A stretch of DNA of 64,000 bases from Pseudofulvibacter geojedonensis (lineage in GTDB: Bacteria; Bacteroidota; Bacteroidia; Flavobacteriales; Flavobacteriaceae), in contig NZ_JBHTJM010000003.1 of NCBI RefSeq assembly GCF_042675745.1, forward strand, positions 76,018-140,017, given 5' to 3'. Below, one piece after another: positions 16,876-25,636 of the stretch. The position numbers were made by a program, and so were the translations under genes. Numbering within the stretch: the first letter of the stretch is position 1; each line of letters opens with the position of its first letter. The notes below the pieces were generated by a model. It made no database searches and was not told the DNA's origin. It saw only the letters and a program-made list of their open reading frames with translations.

Positions 16876-18459
16876 ATGTTACAAATTGAGGAAAAGTTTA
16901 ACCTTACCAAGCAATTATTTGTAGGAAATAATATTCCGTTTGGACAAAGTGCACTTATTTGGAATAATAATGAGTTCACTAGAGATGAATTATTTGAAAA
17001 CATAATTAAGACCGCAGATTATTTATTGAAATCTGGGTTAAAGCAAGACGAAAGAATCATATTACTATTAAATGATACTCCAGCTATATATGAGTTTTTT
17101 TTAGGAGCTATTGCAATAGGAGCTATACCAGTTCTAATAAATCCTAAAACTAAATTAGAAGATCTTAGTTATATATTAAATGATAGTGAAGCCACTTCAG
17201 TTGTTTCTGAGATCAGACCTTTAAAAGAAATTGAAGAAATATTTAATTGTTCACTTTTTCTTAAGTCTAGAAATAACATAATTATTCAAGATAAATATGT
17301 TAGCAATCAAGAGATTATAAGAAAGAACAAAGAATATTTTTATCCAAGATTTAGTAAAACTGTTTTTATAGAAGAGGAAGATCTAGAAATGACCTTTGTC
17401 GTTAAGAGTAAAGATGAGCCAGCGTTCTGGCAATATACTTCTGGAACAACAGGAAAACCAAAAGCTGTTGTTCACTCTCAAATGTCTATGTTAAGCAATA
17501 CAATAAACTTTGCACAAGAGACATTAAAAATAACTAGTAAAGATAGAGTGTATTCAATACCCAAAATGTTCTTTGGTTATGGGTTAGGGAATAGTTTATT
17601 CTTCCCAATATGGACTGGTGCTACTGTAATTATAGATGATCACTGGCCAAGTATGGACAGAATTACAAATATTATAGAGAAATATAAACCTACTGTATTT
17701 TTTGCTGTTCCTAAGATTTATGGAGCTTTACTAAAGTACGAAAAAGAAGTTAACTATGGCGGTGTTAGAATATTCTATTCTGCAGGTTCTAATTTAAATG
17801 CTACAGTAAATAATAAGTGGAAAGAAGCAACAGGGAAATATGTTACTCAAGGAATAGGTTGTACAGAAATAGGACACGTTTATATATCTACAATTCCAAC
17901 AAAAGAAAATATTAATGCTACAGGGGTTCCTGTTCAGGGATTCAATGTAAAATTGGTAAAAGAAGAAGGAGAAGAACATGGAGAACTATATATACAACCG
18001 TCATATAAGTTACTAGGATATCATGGTGTTAAAAACCAAAATAAATTTATAGAAGATAATTGGTATAAAACAAGTGATAATTTTTCTCAAGATAAAGAGG
18101 GGGATTTTATTTTTTCTTCTAGAGTAGACGATATGTTTAAAATAAACGGAAGAATGGTTGTTCCTAGTGTCATAGAAAATTATGTTCTAGAAAACTATGC
18201 TGTAAACGAAGCTGTGTTCGTTGCTATTGAAGATAAAAAAATGTCTGATGTTAGCTCTTACTTATGTATTACATTATTAGATAATACAACTAATGCTTCT
18301 GTTTTAAAAGGTGACTTAGAAAGAAAACTTTCTGAAAAATTCCCAAGTTATATGTGTCCAAAACAAGTAGTTGTTTTTGATGGTTTTCAATACAATTCTA
18401 ATGGGAAGATTATCAAAAAGAATATTATAGAACAGTTAAAAGAACCTGTCTTACTTTAA
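16876..18459 (+). CDS. Aryl-CoA ligase, PqsA/benzoate-CoA-ligase type
   Basis: 527 residues, ANL superfamily adenylate-forming enzyme. The phosphate loop YTSGTTGKPK is at 187-196 and FFGYGLGN at 232-239; the latter is a hallmark of benzoate-CoA and anthranilate-CoA ligases. Also visible are GCTEIGH (A5) and GKIIKKN with the C-terminal catalytic Lys. Size and order match P. aeruginosa PqsA (517 residues), which activates anthranilate. With anthranilate synthase and kynureninase genes in the same cluster, anthranilate is the likely substrate. It could instead load an ACP rather than CoA; the sequence does not decide this. Confidence 0.8.
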   Translation: MLQIEEKFNLTKQLFVGNNIPFGQSALIWNNNEFTRDELFENIIKTADYLLKSGLKQDERIILLLNDTPAIYEFFLGAIAIGAIPVLINPKTKLEDLSYILNDSEATSVVSEIRPLKEIEEIFNCSLFLKSRNNIIIQDKYVSNQEIIRKNKEYFYPRFSKTVFIEEEDLEMTFVVKSKDEPAFWQYTSGTTGKPKAVVHSQMSMLSNTINFAQETLKITSKDRVYSIPKMFFGYGLGNSLFFPIWTGATVIIDDHWPSMDRITNIIEKYKPTVFFAVPKIYGALLKYEKEVNYGGVRIFYSAGSNLNATVNNKWKEATGKYVTQGIGCTEIGHVYISTIPTKENINATGVPVQGFNVKLVKEEGEEHGELYIQPSYKLLGYHGVKNQNKFIEDNWYKTSDNFSQDKEGDFIFSSRVDDMFKINGRMVVPSVIENYVLENYAVNEAVFVAIEDKKMSDVSSYLCITLLDNTTNASVLKGDLERKLSEKFPSYMCPKQVVVFDGFQYNSNGKIIKKNIIEQLKEPVLL

Positions 18460-18518
18460 TTATCCCCTTTGAATTCAGAGAATAAAATTCTGAGTATCTA
18501 TCCATAAAAATTATACCA

Positions 18519-19430
18519 ATGAAAATTATAAATGCAATAACGCACTTTCCTAAGGAACGTGCCAAGGTAAATACTAACCAAGAATTACCATTAGATGACA
18601 ATAGACCTCGTTTTTCTTCAGAAGACCTTGTTTTAGATGCAACGTTACCAGTATGTAAACAATTATTAGAAGAAGTTAATTTTAATCCGTTAGAAATAGA
18701 TTTAATATTAAATATCACTCTAACTCCAGATAGATTGTTTCAAGACAAAACAATAGGAGTGCCTAGAGTTGCCCATCCTATTCACTATTTAATTAAAGCA
18801 GAAAATGCATTTGTTATAGATATTCATGAAAGTGATTGGAATACAGCTTTTACTATTGCTAAAGCATTTATGGTAGATCAAAATAGAAAGAATGTATTAA
18901 TTATTAGAACAGAGTTTTTACATTCATCTGTGCATCCAGATTATAAAAGCGGGTTCAATATACCAGATGGTATAGCCCTTATTTTAGCGGAGCAAGATAA
19001 TGATGAAATTGCTATTGATTATAAAGACCTTGAGACCAAAGATGTTTTTTGTAGATATGATATGCTTCCAAAAGGAGGAGAATTAGCCGAAGAACAATTT
19101 AGATCTAAATTAACCTGGAAAGCAGACGAGAAATACGTAGAAGATCTTAATAAAACAGGACAAGAGTTTCTTAATCAGATGCTAGAAAAGAATAAAGAAG
19201 TAGACGGAGTAGTATTTGAATCTTGGTTCCCTAAACATGATATTACATGTGAGGATTCAGAAAAGGTCTTTAAAAGCATTCAAAAAGAAGATACGTTTAA
19301 ATCATTAGGAGCATTTAGTTTACCTCACTATTTAAGAGAATTAAAAGAAAATAAGGAAGTCTCTACTATTTGCAGTATTAGTTATAGTCCTTTCATAAAT
19401 AGATATAGCGGAACAGTATTATCTGTTTAA
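18519..19430 (+). CDS. Degenerate KAS III-like protein (PqsB-like, no nucleophile)
   Basis: 303 residues with a thiolase/FabH-like plan, but the catalytic residues are gone. At the position of the active Cys it reads DIHESDWNTAF (Asp106 or a neighbour instead of Cys), the FHQ-type His motif is replaced by FESWF, and no GN(T/A)S motif remains. This mirrors PqsB, the non-catalytic subunit of the PqsBC heterodimer (283 residues). The next gene encodes a catalytic PqsC-like partner, so a heterodimer that makes the 2-alkyl chain bond is the best inference. Pairwise identity to PqsB is probably low. Confidence 0.65.
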   Translation: MKIINAITHFPKERAKVNTNQELPLDDNRPRFSSEDLVLDATLPVCKQLLEEVNFNPLEIDLILNITLTPDRLFQDKTIGVPRVAHPIHYLIKAENAFVIDIHESDWNTAFTIAKAFMVDQNRKNVLIIRTEFLHSSVHPDYKSGFNIPDGIALILAEQDNDEIAIDYKDLETKDVFCRYDMLPKGGELAEEQFRSKLTWKADEKYVEDLNKTGQEFLNQMLEKNKEVDGVVFESWFPKHDITCEDSEKVFKSIQKEDTFKSLGAFSLPHYLRELKENKEVSTICSISYSPFINRYSGTVLSV

Positions 19431-19485
19431 TTCTTACAAATCATTTTGTCTTTACATCTTTTTCAAAGAGCACTTTAAATTAATT

Positions 19486-20526
19486 ATGGAAAATACCACT
19501 ATAAAAAGTTTGGCAATTAAAATGCCTAAGAATTCTATTGCCAATGATCAACCTCCATATTCAGAAATAGAAGTTATTTCTAATACATGGTTTAGGTTTT
19601 GGGGGGTTGATAGTAGGCATATTATTGATAGAGAATCTGGAGAAACAGCTATAGATCTAGCATTAGACGCAAGCAAAAAAGCTATTGAATTAGCTGGTAT
19701 TACACCTCAAGATGTAGATTTAATCTTATGTAACTCTACATGTTTTGATGGTTGGTCTGAAGATTTTACAAAAGTTTACCCTAGACTATCTCAAGAGATT
19801 AAAAGAAAATTAAGTTGTACTAAAGCAGTTGTTTTAGATGTAGATCAAGAGTGTTTAACATTTCTTGTTTCTATGCAAATGGCTAACGGATATTTAAAGA
19901 CAGGTGGGTTTAAAAATGTCTTAGTGTGCGCTTCAGAGTACATTTCTAGCATACTAGATTTTACAGATAAATCATCTACAATTTTTGCAGACGGAGCAGT
20001 AGCAGCAATTCTTAATAAAGGAGAAGGAAAGTCTGGTTTATTATCATCTGCTTTTAAAACCAATGCAGAAGTTTACGATTTAGCTGTAGCTCAATGGAGA
20101 AACCCATGGTATCCAAAAAACGGAGAAGTAAAGCCAAAAGATTATAATCTATACTTCACTATAGAAGAAGATACTCAAGCTAAAATGCAAAAGTTTATTC
20201 CAATAATGGTTCCTGAAATGATCAAAGAGGCATTAGGAAAAATAAACATGTCTACAGAAGATGTTGACTTCTACATCTTTCACCAAACATCTAAGACTAT
20301 GGTAGACATTTGGGCAAATGCTGTAGATATAGATTACGATAAATACATTTTAACGGTTCAGAATTACGGATGTTTAGCATCGGCATCTACTCCTGTCACA
20401 CTATATGAAGCAATAAAGCAAGGAAGGGTTAAAGAAGGAGATACTGTAGTAATTGCTGGCGCTGCAATAGGATGGGGATTCGGAGCACAAGTTTGGAAAA
20501 TAGGAGAACAAATTAAAATTAACTAA
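19486..20526 (+). CDS. KAS III-like condensing enzyme (PqsC-like, Cys-His dyad)
   Basis: 346 residues, FabH fold. Cys123 sits in DVDQECLTFLV and His266 in FYIFHQTSK. The third FabH residue (Asn) is replaced: the YGNTSAAS-type loop reads YGCLASAS with Cys296. PqsC (348 residues) is likewise known to act with Cys and His without the usual Asn. I infer that an acyl chain is loaded on Cys123 and condensed with 2-aminobenzoylacetate to close the quinolone ring. The acyl donor is probably an ACP thioester made by the cluster's own elongation enzymes, as the ACP gene follows 15 bases downstream. Confidence 0.75.
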   Translation: MENTTIKSLAIKMPKNSIANDQPPYSEIEVISNTWFRFWGVDSRHIIDRESGETAIDLALDASKKAIELAGITPQDVDLILCNSTCFDGWSEDFTKVYPRLSQEIKRKLSCTKAVVLDVDQECLTFLVSMQMANGYLKTGGFKNVLVCASEYISSILDFTDKSSTIFADGAVAAILNKGEGKSGLLSSAFKTNAEVYDLAVAQWRNPWYPKNGEVKPKDYNLYFTIEEDTQAKMQKFIPIMVPEMIKEALGKINMSTEDVDFYIFHQTSKTMVDIWANAVDIDYDKYILTVQNYGCLASASTPVTLYEAIKQGRVKEGDTVVIAGAAIGWGFGAQVWKIGEQIKIN

Positions 20527-20541
20527 ATAAAAATTGAAATC

Positions 20542-20787
20542 ATGGAAAATTTATTAAAGGAGATCGCTGAAATTATTGCACCAATCGCTGAATGTGAGGT
20601 AGCAGACGTTACACCAGACGTTGATTTACCAAATGCATTAGAGATTGATTCGCTTAGAGGATTAGAAATTATGGTAATGATCGAAAGAAAGTACAAAGTA
20701 AAACTTTCTGAAGAGAGATTACCAGAAATGACTACTCCTAGAAGTATTGCTAATATGATTACAGAACAGTTAGAACCTGTAAGCTAA
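20542..20787 (+). CDS. Acyl carrier protein
   Basis: 81 residues, acidic, four-helix ACP. The phosphopantetheine site is Ser37 in EIDSLRGLEIM; the DSL motif is intact, with Arg following. It should be activated by the PPTase encoded at 33749 and carry the growing chain for the KS/CLF, ketoreductase and dehydratase downstream. It is the only carrier protein visible in the cluster and is distinct from the housekeeping AcpP, which is not in this window. Confidence 0.9.
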   Translation: MENLLKEIAEIIAPIAECEVADVTPDVDLPNALEIDSLRGLEIMVMIERKYKVKLSEERLPEMTTPRSIANMITEQLEPVS

Positions 20788-20809
20788 GACCAATTAATAA
20801 TAAATTAGA

Positions 20810-22312
20810 ATGATCAGTAAAGAAGTAGTCGTAAAAACAAAAGAGGTCGACGAACTTATTATTGGTGCTGGTTTAACTGGATTGATATATGGTATAACCC
20901 TCTTGGAGAAAAAGAAAAATGTGGCTTTAGTAGAAGGACATATTTATCCTGGAGGGTATGCTACCAGTTTTGTGCGCAATAAAAGAAAATATAGATTTGA
21001 TTGCAGCCAACACAAAATAACAGGTCTAAGCGAAAATGGTAATCTTAGAGATGTGTTTAAAAGAATAGATCTTTGGGATAAGCTAGATTTTAAATATTTC
21101 GATGAGTTATTTTCAATCCATGTACAAGGAGAGTATTATCACATACCTGGTAATATAACAGACATCGAAAAATACCTTAATGAAAAATTCCCTAATGAAA
21201 AGGAAGGATTAGATAAGTTCTTTCATGATATCAATACTATTGGTTATCAAAATTATATGTTTGCTAGAATGTTGTTGGGTGAATATCAGCTAAATAGAGA
21301 TTTACTTCCAGAAACAAGGCAGTTACAAAAATTAACAGCAAAGCAATACTTCCAATCATATTTTAATGACGATCGCCTTATAGAAGTATTAAGTGCTACC
21401 GCAATGTACTTAGGGACTCATGCTAATGAAGCTAACGCTGTCTACTTTTTACATTATTTATATACAGCTTTTGGAACAAGATCTGGTTATGTTTTAGGAA
21501 CAGCGCAATCATTATCTAACTTTCTTCTTAAAGAATTTAAAGACCGTGGAGGCTATGTCTCATTAAAAGATACAGTTCATGGTATTGATTTAGATGAACA
21601 AGGAGATATAGCTCAAGTAAATAGTAAAAAACATAGCTTCATTACTAAAACAGTAACAGCCACTTGCTCTCCTAATAATGTAATGAATATGCTGCCAAGT
21701 TTTAAAGGGAAGGAAGTTTTTGAAAATAAACTTCAAGACCTAGAGTTTGGTTGGGGACATTTTTGTGTTTACATCATTACAGATGTAGATCCTGAAGAGT
21801 TAGGATTTACTCAAGAAGAGTACATTTTTGTTAGTGATGAAGGAGATTTATTAACTCCTGAAGAAAAAGAATCAGATGTAAGATATGATCGCTTAAGTTT
21901 AAGTGTAACTAATTACCATAAGATGGATCCAGAATGTGGTAAAACAGTTCAGTTAATTGTCTTAGATCATAAGAGTGACTGGTTTGAATTAGAGGAGGAA
22001 GATTATTTGTTAAGAAAAGAGCAAATTCAAGAACAAATAATTAAAAGAGCTTATAAATACTTCCCAAAATTAGAAGGGCATATTGTTTATAAAGAAAGCT
22101 CTACACCTAGAACAAATAAGAAGTACACAAATTCACCGGGAGGTTCTGCTTTCGGATATAAAATTTCACCAAATGATAACATGAGGTTTTTATCTAAATC
22201 TCCAGTAAAGGGACTAAAGTTTGCAGGAACTTGGACTTCTGGAGCAGGATATGAAGCTGCAATGTGTCAAGGTTTTATGCATGCCAAATTAAGTTTAAAA
22301 AACATGAATTAA
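20810..22312 (+). CDS. CrtI-like FAD-dependent desaturase/isomerase
   Basis: 500 residues of the phytoene desaturase/carotenoid isomerase/retinol saturase superfamily. An N-terminal dinucleotide fold LIIGAGLTGLIYG starts near residue 16, GGYATSFVRNKRKYRFDCSQHKI is at about 48-70, and the C-terminal FAD-contact segment is GLKFAGTWTSGAGYEAAMCQGF. No phytoene synthase or other carotenoid gene is nearby. Within this cluster it is more likely to introduce or isomerise double bonds in the acyl chain, or to oxidise the polyene product, than to act on a carotenoid. That assignment is inference from context. Confidence 0.7.
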   Translation: MISKEVVVKTKEVDELIIGAGLTGLIYGITLLEKKKNVALVEGHIYPGGYATSFVRNKRKYRFDCSQHKITGLSENGNLRDVFKRIDLWDKLDFKYFDELFSIHVQGEYYHIPGNITDIEKYLNEKFPNEKEGLDKFFHDINTIGYQNYMFARMLLGEYQLNRDLLPETRQLQKLTAKQYFQSYFNDDRLIEVLSATAMYLGTHANEANAVYFLHYLYTAFGTRSGYVLGTAQSLSNFLLKEFKDRGGYVSLKDTVHGIDLDEQGDIAQVNSKKHSFITKTVTATCSPNNVMNMLPSFKGKEVFENKLQDLEFGWGHFCVYIITDVDPEELGFTQEEYIFVSDEGDLLTPEEKESDVRYDRLSLSVTNYHKMDPECGKTVQLIVLDHKSDWFELEEEDYLLRKEQIQEQIIKRAYKYFPKLEGHIVYKESSTPRTNKKYTNSPGGSAFGYKISPNDNMRFLSKSPVKGLKFAGTWTSGAGYEAAMCQGFMHAKLSLKNMN

Positions 22313-22313
22313 A

Positions 22314-23282
22314 ATGAAAGAACTTGTATTATCAGAAAGTGCAGATAAGTTTATTAAAAGGTTGAGTAAACTATCTGAAAAAAAGCAAATGAACTTAACA
22401 ACTAGCCATCCTTGGGATGAGCCATATAATGAAAAGGCTTGGCTTAAAAGAAAAGAGAATTTATCGATTTACGGAACTAAATATTATGATTTAGCAACAG
22501 AAGAGGAATTAATTCGATTGGCAAAATATGAAACCGGAGGTTGGTGGGCAGCTTTCATTACATTCGAGAACTTAGTTACCGAATATTATATGAAATTAAT
22601 AAACCATCAAGCTTTAGCTCAGTTCCCAACTGTAGTAGAGTACATGCATCATTTCTGCAAAGAAGAAATTGTACACTCTATGGTATTCAGAAAAGCTATG
22701 GAGCACTTTAAAATAGAACCTGCCGAGGTAAGTGAGTTTATTAAAGACTTCTATCAAGATAATGCTTCAATGGAAGAGTTTCCATTAAAAGCAATCTATC
22801 TTACTATTATTATAGAATGGTTTGCAGAGAACAATGCAATGTTAGACTTACAAAATGATTTTGTGTCTCCTTTGGCTTGTGCAGTTGCAATAGAACATAA
22901 TAAAGAAGAAACTAGACATATTGCTTGGGGTAAAAGAATGGTATCAGAATTATGCCATCAAGTGCCAGGGTTTATGCAAGAAGCTAGAGAATTTACACCA
23001 GGATTTTTAAGAGGATTGGTAGATACCATATTTGGTAATATAGATATTCTAGAAAAAGTAAACTTTAGTAACCCAGCTTTTCAAGATATAGAAGAGTTTT
23101 TTGAGACCGTTTTATTCTCAGAAAATAAAAAGAGGATAGATAAAGAGATCATGACTCCAATTTTTGAATTCTTTGTAGAAATAGGAATCTATCATCCAGA
23201 CTATAGAGCATATTGGGAAGAATCTAGGTTTGACTATATAATTGATGACATTTTAGAAAAACAAAAAGTAGCAACAGTGTAA
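22314..23282 (+). CDS. AurF-type di-iron oxygenase
   Basis: 322 residues, helical, with all seven metal ligands of the AurF (p-aminobenzoate N-oxygenase) family at family spacing: Glu85, Glu118 and His121 (EEIVH), Glu168, His195, Glu199 and His202 (EETRH). The E-to-H interval 168-195 equals that of AurF. Family members oxidise aryl amines to nitro compounds or hydroxylate carbon centres. Here it could oxygenate the quinolone nitrogen, 2-aminobenzoyl intermediates or the alkyl chain. The ferredoxin and reductase at the cluster end are candidate electron donors. It follows the FAD enzyme by one base. Confidence 0.8.
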   Translation: MKELVLSESADKFIKRLSKLSEKKQMNLTTSHPWDEPYNEKAWLKRKENLSIYGTKYYDLATEEELIRLAKYETGGWWAAFITFENLVTEYYMKLINHQALAQFPTVVEYMHHFCKEEIVHSMVFRKAMEHFKIEPAEVSEFIKDFYQDNASMEEFPLKAIYLTIIIEWFAENNAMLDLQNDFVSPLACAVAIEHNKEETRHIAWGKRMVSELCHQVPGFMQEAREFTPGFLRGLVDTIFGNIDILEKVNFSNPAFQDIEEFFETVLFSENKKRIDKEIMTPIFEFFVEIGIYHPDYRAYWEESRFDYIIDDILEKQKVATV

Positions 23283-23286
23283 TATT

Positions 23287-23625
23287 ATGAGCGCAACAAC
23301 TTTTAAAAAATTAAATACAGTAGATGAAGTAATAGCATCTATGCCAGAACGTTTTAATCCACAAAACTGTCAAGATTTACAAGCAGTTTATCAATGGCAG
23401 TTAAGTGAACCAGACCGTTTTTTTCATGTAATAATAGATAATGGAACTTTTGAGATCATTGAAGGTAAGCATGAAAAACCAAACGTTACTGTAATCTGTA
23501 GTACAGATACTTATTTAAAGTTAGTTAACAAAGAATTAAAAGATATTATAGCCATTCTTACCAAGAAATTAATGGTAAAAGGAAGCATGTCTCTAGGTCA
23601 GAAATTAAGTAAAATATTTATTTAA
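23287..23625 (+). CDS. SCP2 sterol-carrier-like domain protein
   Basis: 112 residues forming a stand-alone SCP2 domain: an N-terminal helix (TVDEVIASMPERFN), strands through FHVIIDNGTFEIIEG and VTVICSTDTYLKLVN, and a C-terminal lid helix with LMVKGSMSLGQKLSKIF. SCP2 domains bind long hydrophobic ligands. It may hold the chain substrate or product between enzymes, but no catalytic residues are evident. Spacing to neighbours is 1-4 bases, so it belongs to the operon. Confidence 0.75.
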   Translation: MSATTFKKLNTVDEVIASMPERFNPQNCQDLQAVYQWQLSEPDRFFHVIIDNGTFEIIEGKHEKPNVTVICSTDTYLKLVNKELKDIIAILTKKLMVKGSMSLGQKLSKIFI

Positions 23626-23626
23626 T

Positions 23627-24613
23627 ATGAAGACTCATAATGTTGTCATAAAAGGTACAGGTTACTGTTTGCCAAATAATAATATAGATAACTTAGAGAT
23701 AGTTTCTAGGTTAAATTCTACTGTAGAATTCATAGAGAATAGAACAGGGGTTTTAACTAGAAAGCATGTAGATACTAATCAAAGTTTATCAGATATAACA
23801 GTACCGGCAATGGCTAGTGCTTTAGCAGATGCAAATTTACAAGCATCTGATATAGATATGCTTATTGTAAATACGCTAAGTCCAGATCATCATGATCCGT
23901 CTCAAGCTTGTTTGTTACAGTCTAAGTTTAAGTTTAACCATATACCTGTTTTTGATATTAGAGCTCAATGTACTGGTTTAATTTATGGTTTAGATATAGC
24001 ACAACAGTATATTCAATCTGGGAAGCATAAGAATATAATGATAGTTTGTGGAGAAGTACTTTCTAAGCGTATGGATTACTCAGACGATGGTCGTAATTTA
24101 TCTATTCTTCTTGGAGACGGTGCAGGAGCTGTTATTGTTGGAAGAGAAGAAAAAGAAGATAATAAAGGTTTTAAGGATATCATTATCCAAGCAGATGGTG
24201 ATTACTTTAAATTATTATGGACAGAAGGACCAGGAAGTGCAAATCCAGAGTTTACTCAAGGAACACCTTATTTTAGAATGAATGGAAAAGATATGTTTCA
24301 ACATGCATTGTCTTCATTCGTTAAAATATCTAAAGACATATTAGAAAAACATAATCTCACTATAGATGATATTGATTTAGTGATTCCTCATCAACCAAAT
24401 ATGAGAATACTAGATAAAGTAATTGAAGAATTAAATTTACCTTTAGACAAAATAGTACTTAATGTAGAAGCCTTAGGTAATATGGCTTCAGGGTCTTTAC
24501 CAGTTACTTTAGCAATGGCTAGAGAAGAAGGTAAACTTAAAGAAGGAGGTTTGTATTTAATTGTTGGATACGGATCTGGAGCTACTTGGGGAGCTGCATT
24601 ATATCAAAATTAA
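23627..24613 (+). CDS. KAS III condensing enzyme, PqsD-like
   Basis: 328 residues, FabH family with the full triad: Cys115 in DIRAQCTGL, His255 in IPHQPN and Asn285 in GNMASGS, with spacing nearly equal to PqsD (Cys112, His257, Asn287). By analogy with PqsD it would condense anthraniloyl-CoA with malonyl-CoA to give 2-aminobenzoylacetyl-CoA. A plain FabH priming role for the chain is the alternative. The PqsE-like hydrolase gene overlaps its stop codon by one base, the same functional pairing as in the pqs pathway. Confidence 0.75.
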   Translation: MKTHNVVIKGTGYCLPNNNIDNLEIVSRLNSTVEFIENRTGVLTRKHVDTNQSLSDITVPAMASALADANLQASDIDMLIVNTLSPDHHDPSQACLLQSKFKFNHIPVFDIRAQCTGLIYGLDIAQQYIQSGKHKNIMIVCGEVLSKRMDYSDDGRNLSILLGDGAGAVIVGREEKEDNKGFKDIIIQADGDYFKLLWTEGPGSANPEFTQGTPYFRMNGKDMFQHALSSFVKISKDILEKHNLTIDDIDLVIPHQPNMRILDKVIEELNLPLDKIVLNVEALGNMASGSLPVTLAMAREEGKLKEGGLYLIVGYGSGATWGAALYQN

Positions 24614-25476
24614 TGGCAAAGTTATATAACGTAGGGAGTTTTGATAATCCCGTTTATTTAATCGGAGAAAAAGGGAATTGGACATTAATTGAAGGAGGAA
24701 TTAGTGCTCAATATCTAATGGTTAAAAACAGACTTTCTGCTATTGTAGATAATGTAAATGATATTAAGCATTGGATAATTCTTCATACACATTATGATCA
24801 TTGCGGATTATTAGGTTATTTATACCCTAACTTACCAGAGGTTCAAGTATATGCAGGAGAAAAATCTTGTATTAACTTAAGTAAGGACAAGAGTATTCAA
24901 GTAATAGAAAGTCTTAATAGTAATGTTATTACTTTAAAAGATAATAAGAAAGAATTAGAGGGGTTGAAAACAATTGCGTTAAAAGAAATTCCTATTAGAA
25001 CTTTAAAAGCTAATGAGAAAATAAAATGTGCAGCAGACTTAATCTTTAATGTCATTCCAACTCCAGGACATAGTGACTGTTCAATAGCATTATTTGAAGA
25101 GTATAGTGGTAGACTTTTTGCATCAGACGCTCTGGGAGAATATTTCTCGCCTAAAGAATGGTTTCCATTGGCATTCTCTAGTATTTCAGATTATTTAAAT
25201 AGCATAGATCTGTTAAAATCTACAGAACCCAAAACTATTGCACTAGGACATAGTGAGTGCTTGTCTGGTATAATAGCTAAAGAAGCTTTTCATTACAGTA
25301 CAGAAAGTACGCATAGAATTATAGAAGATGTACAGCAAAATCTAAAAAAGTTAGAAAAAGAAGCGGTTGTACAATTATTACATCAAAAATACGCATACAA
25401 TAGTCAAGAGTTCGTTCCAGAGAATCTGCACTATCTAAGTATGAAAAGATTAGTAGACTTTATTACTAATTATTAG
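24613..25476 (+). CDS. Metallo-beta-lactamase-fold thioesterase, PqsE-like
   Basis: 287 residues from the ATG at 24613, which overlaps the previous stop by one base; an upstream in-frame ATG (24586) lies inside that gene and was rejected. Metal ligands are all present: His58, His60, Asp62 and His63 (HTHYDH), His153 (PGHSD), Asp172 and His213. PqsE has the same set and length (301) and hydrolyses 2-aminobenzoylacetyl-CoA. The helical C-terminal extension (FHYSTESTHRIIEDVQQNLKK) also resembles PqsE. A generic glyoxalase-II-type hydrolase is the alternative. Confidence 0.72.
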   Translation: MAKLYNVGSFDNPVYLIGEKGNWTLIEGGISAQYLMVKNRLSAIVDNVNDIKHWIILHTHYDHCGLLGYLYPNLPEVQVYAGEKSCINLSKDKSIQVIESLNSNVITLKDNKKELEGLKTIALKEIPIRTLKANEKIKCAADLIFNVIPTPGHSDCSIALFEEYSGRLFASDALGEYFSPKEWFPLAFSSISDYLNSIDLLKSTEPKTIALGHSECLSGIIAKEAFHYSTESTHRIIEDVQQNLKKLEKEAVVQLLHQKYAYNSQEFVPENLHYLSMKRLVDFITNY

Positions 25477-25636
25477 CAATTACTACAAAAGATTATACAC
25501 ATCCAGTAAAAGTTTAGAAGTATAAACAAGATAAAAGTTGTAAAAGCCAAAGAGGAAAATCTCTTTATGGTCTATAGCTTGTATTCATCTATTAAATCTT
25601 TTCTGGTTGACTAACTATTTTAAAATTAATTATATC
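25477..25636 (+). promoter_or_regulatory. Intergenic spacer with a small hairpin between the two cluster halves
   Basis: 160 bases separate the pqs-like block from the elongation block. AAAGAG (25549-25554) and CTCTTT (25561-25566) form a 6-bp hairpin without a following T-run, so it is not a convincing terminator. No TAnnTTTG element was seen. It may be an attenuation or processing site within one long transcript. Confidence 0.3.

Noticed and set aside
20810..22312. Carotenoid biosynthesis gene
   Set aside because: The protein is CrtI-like, but no isoprenoid or other carotenoid gene is near, and it is embedded in the quinolone-like operon.
24048..24281. Separate small gene inside the PqsD-like gene
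   Set aside because: It is a shifted-frame shadow of the well-conserved KAS III coding region.
25549..25566. Terminator between the two halves of the cluster
   Set aside because: The hairpin is short and is not followed by a T-run.
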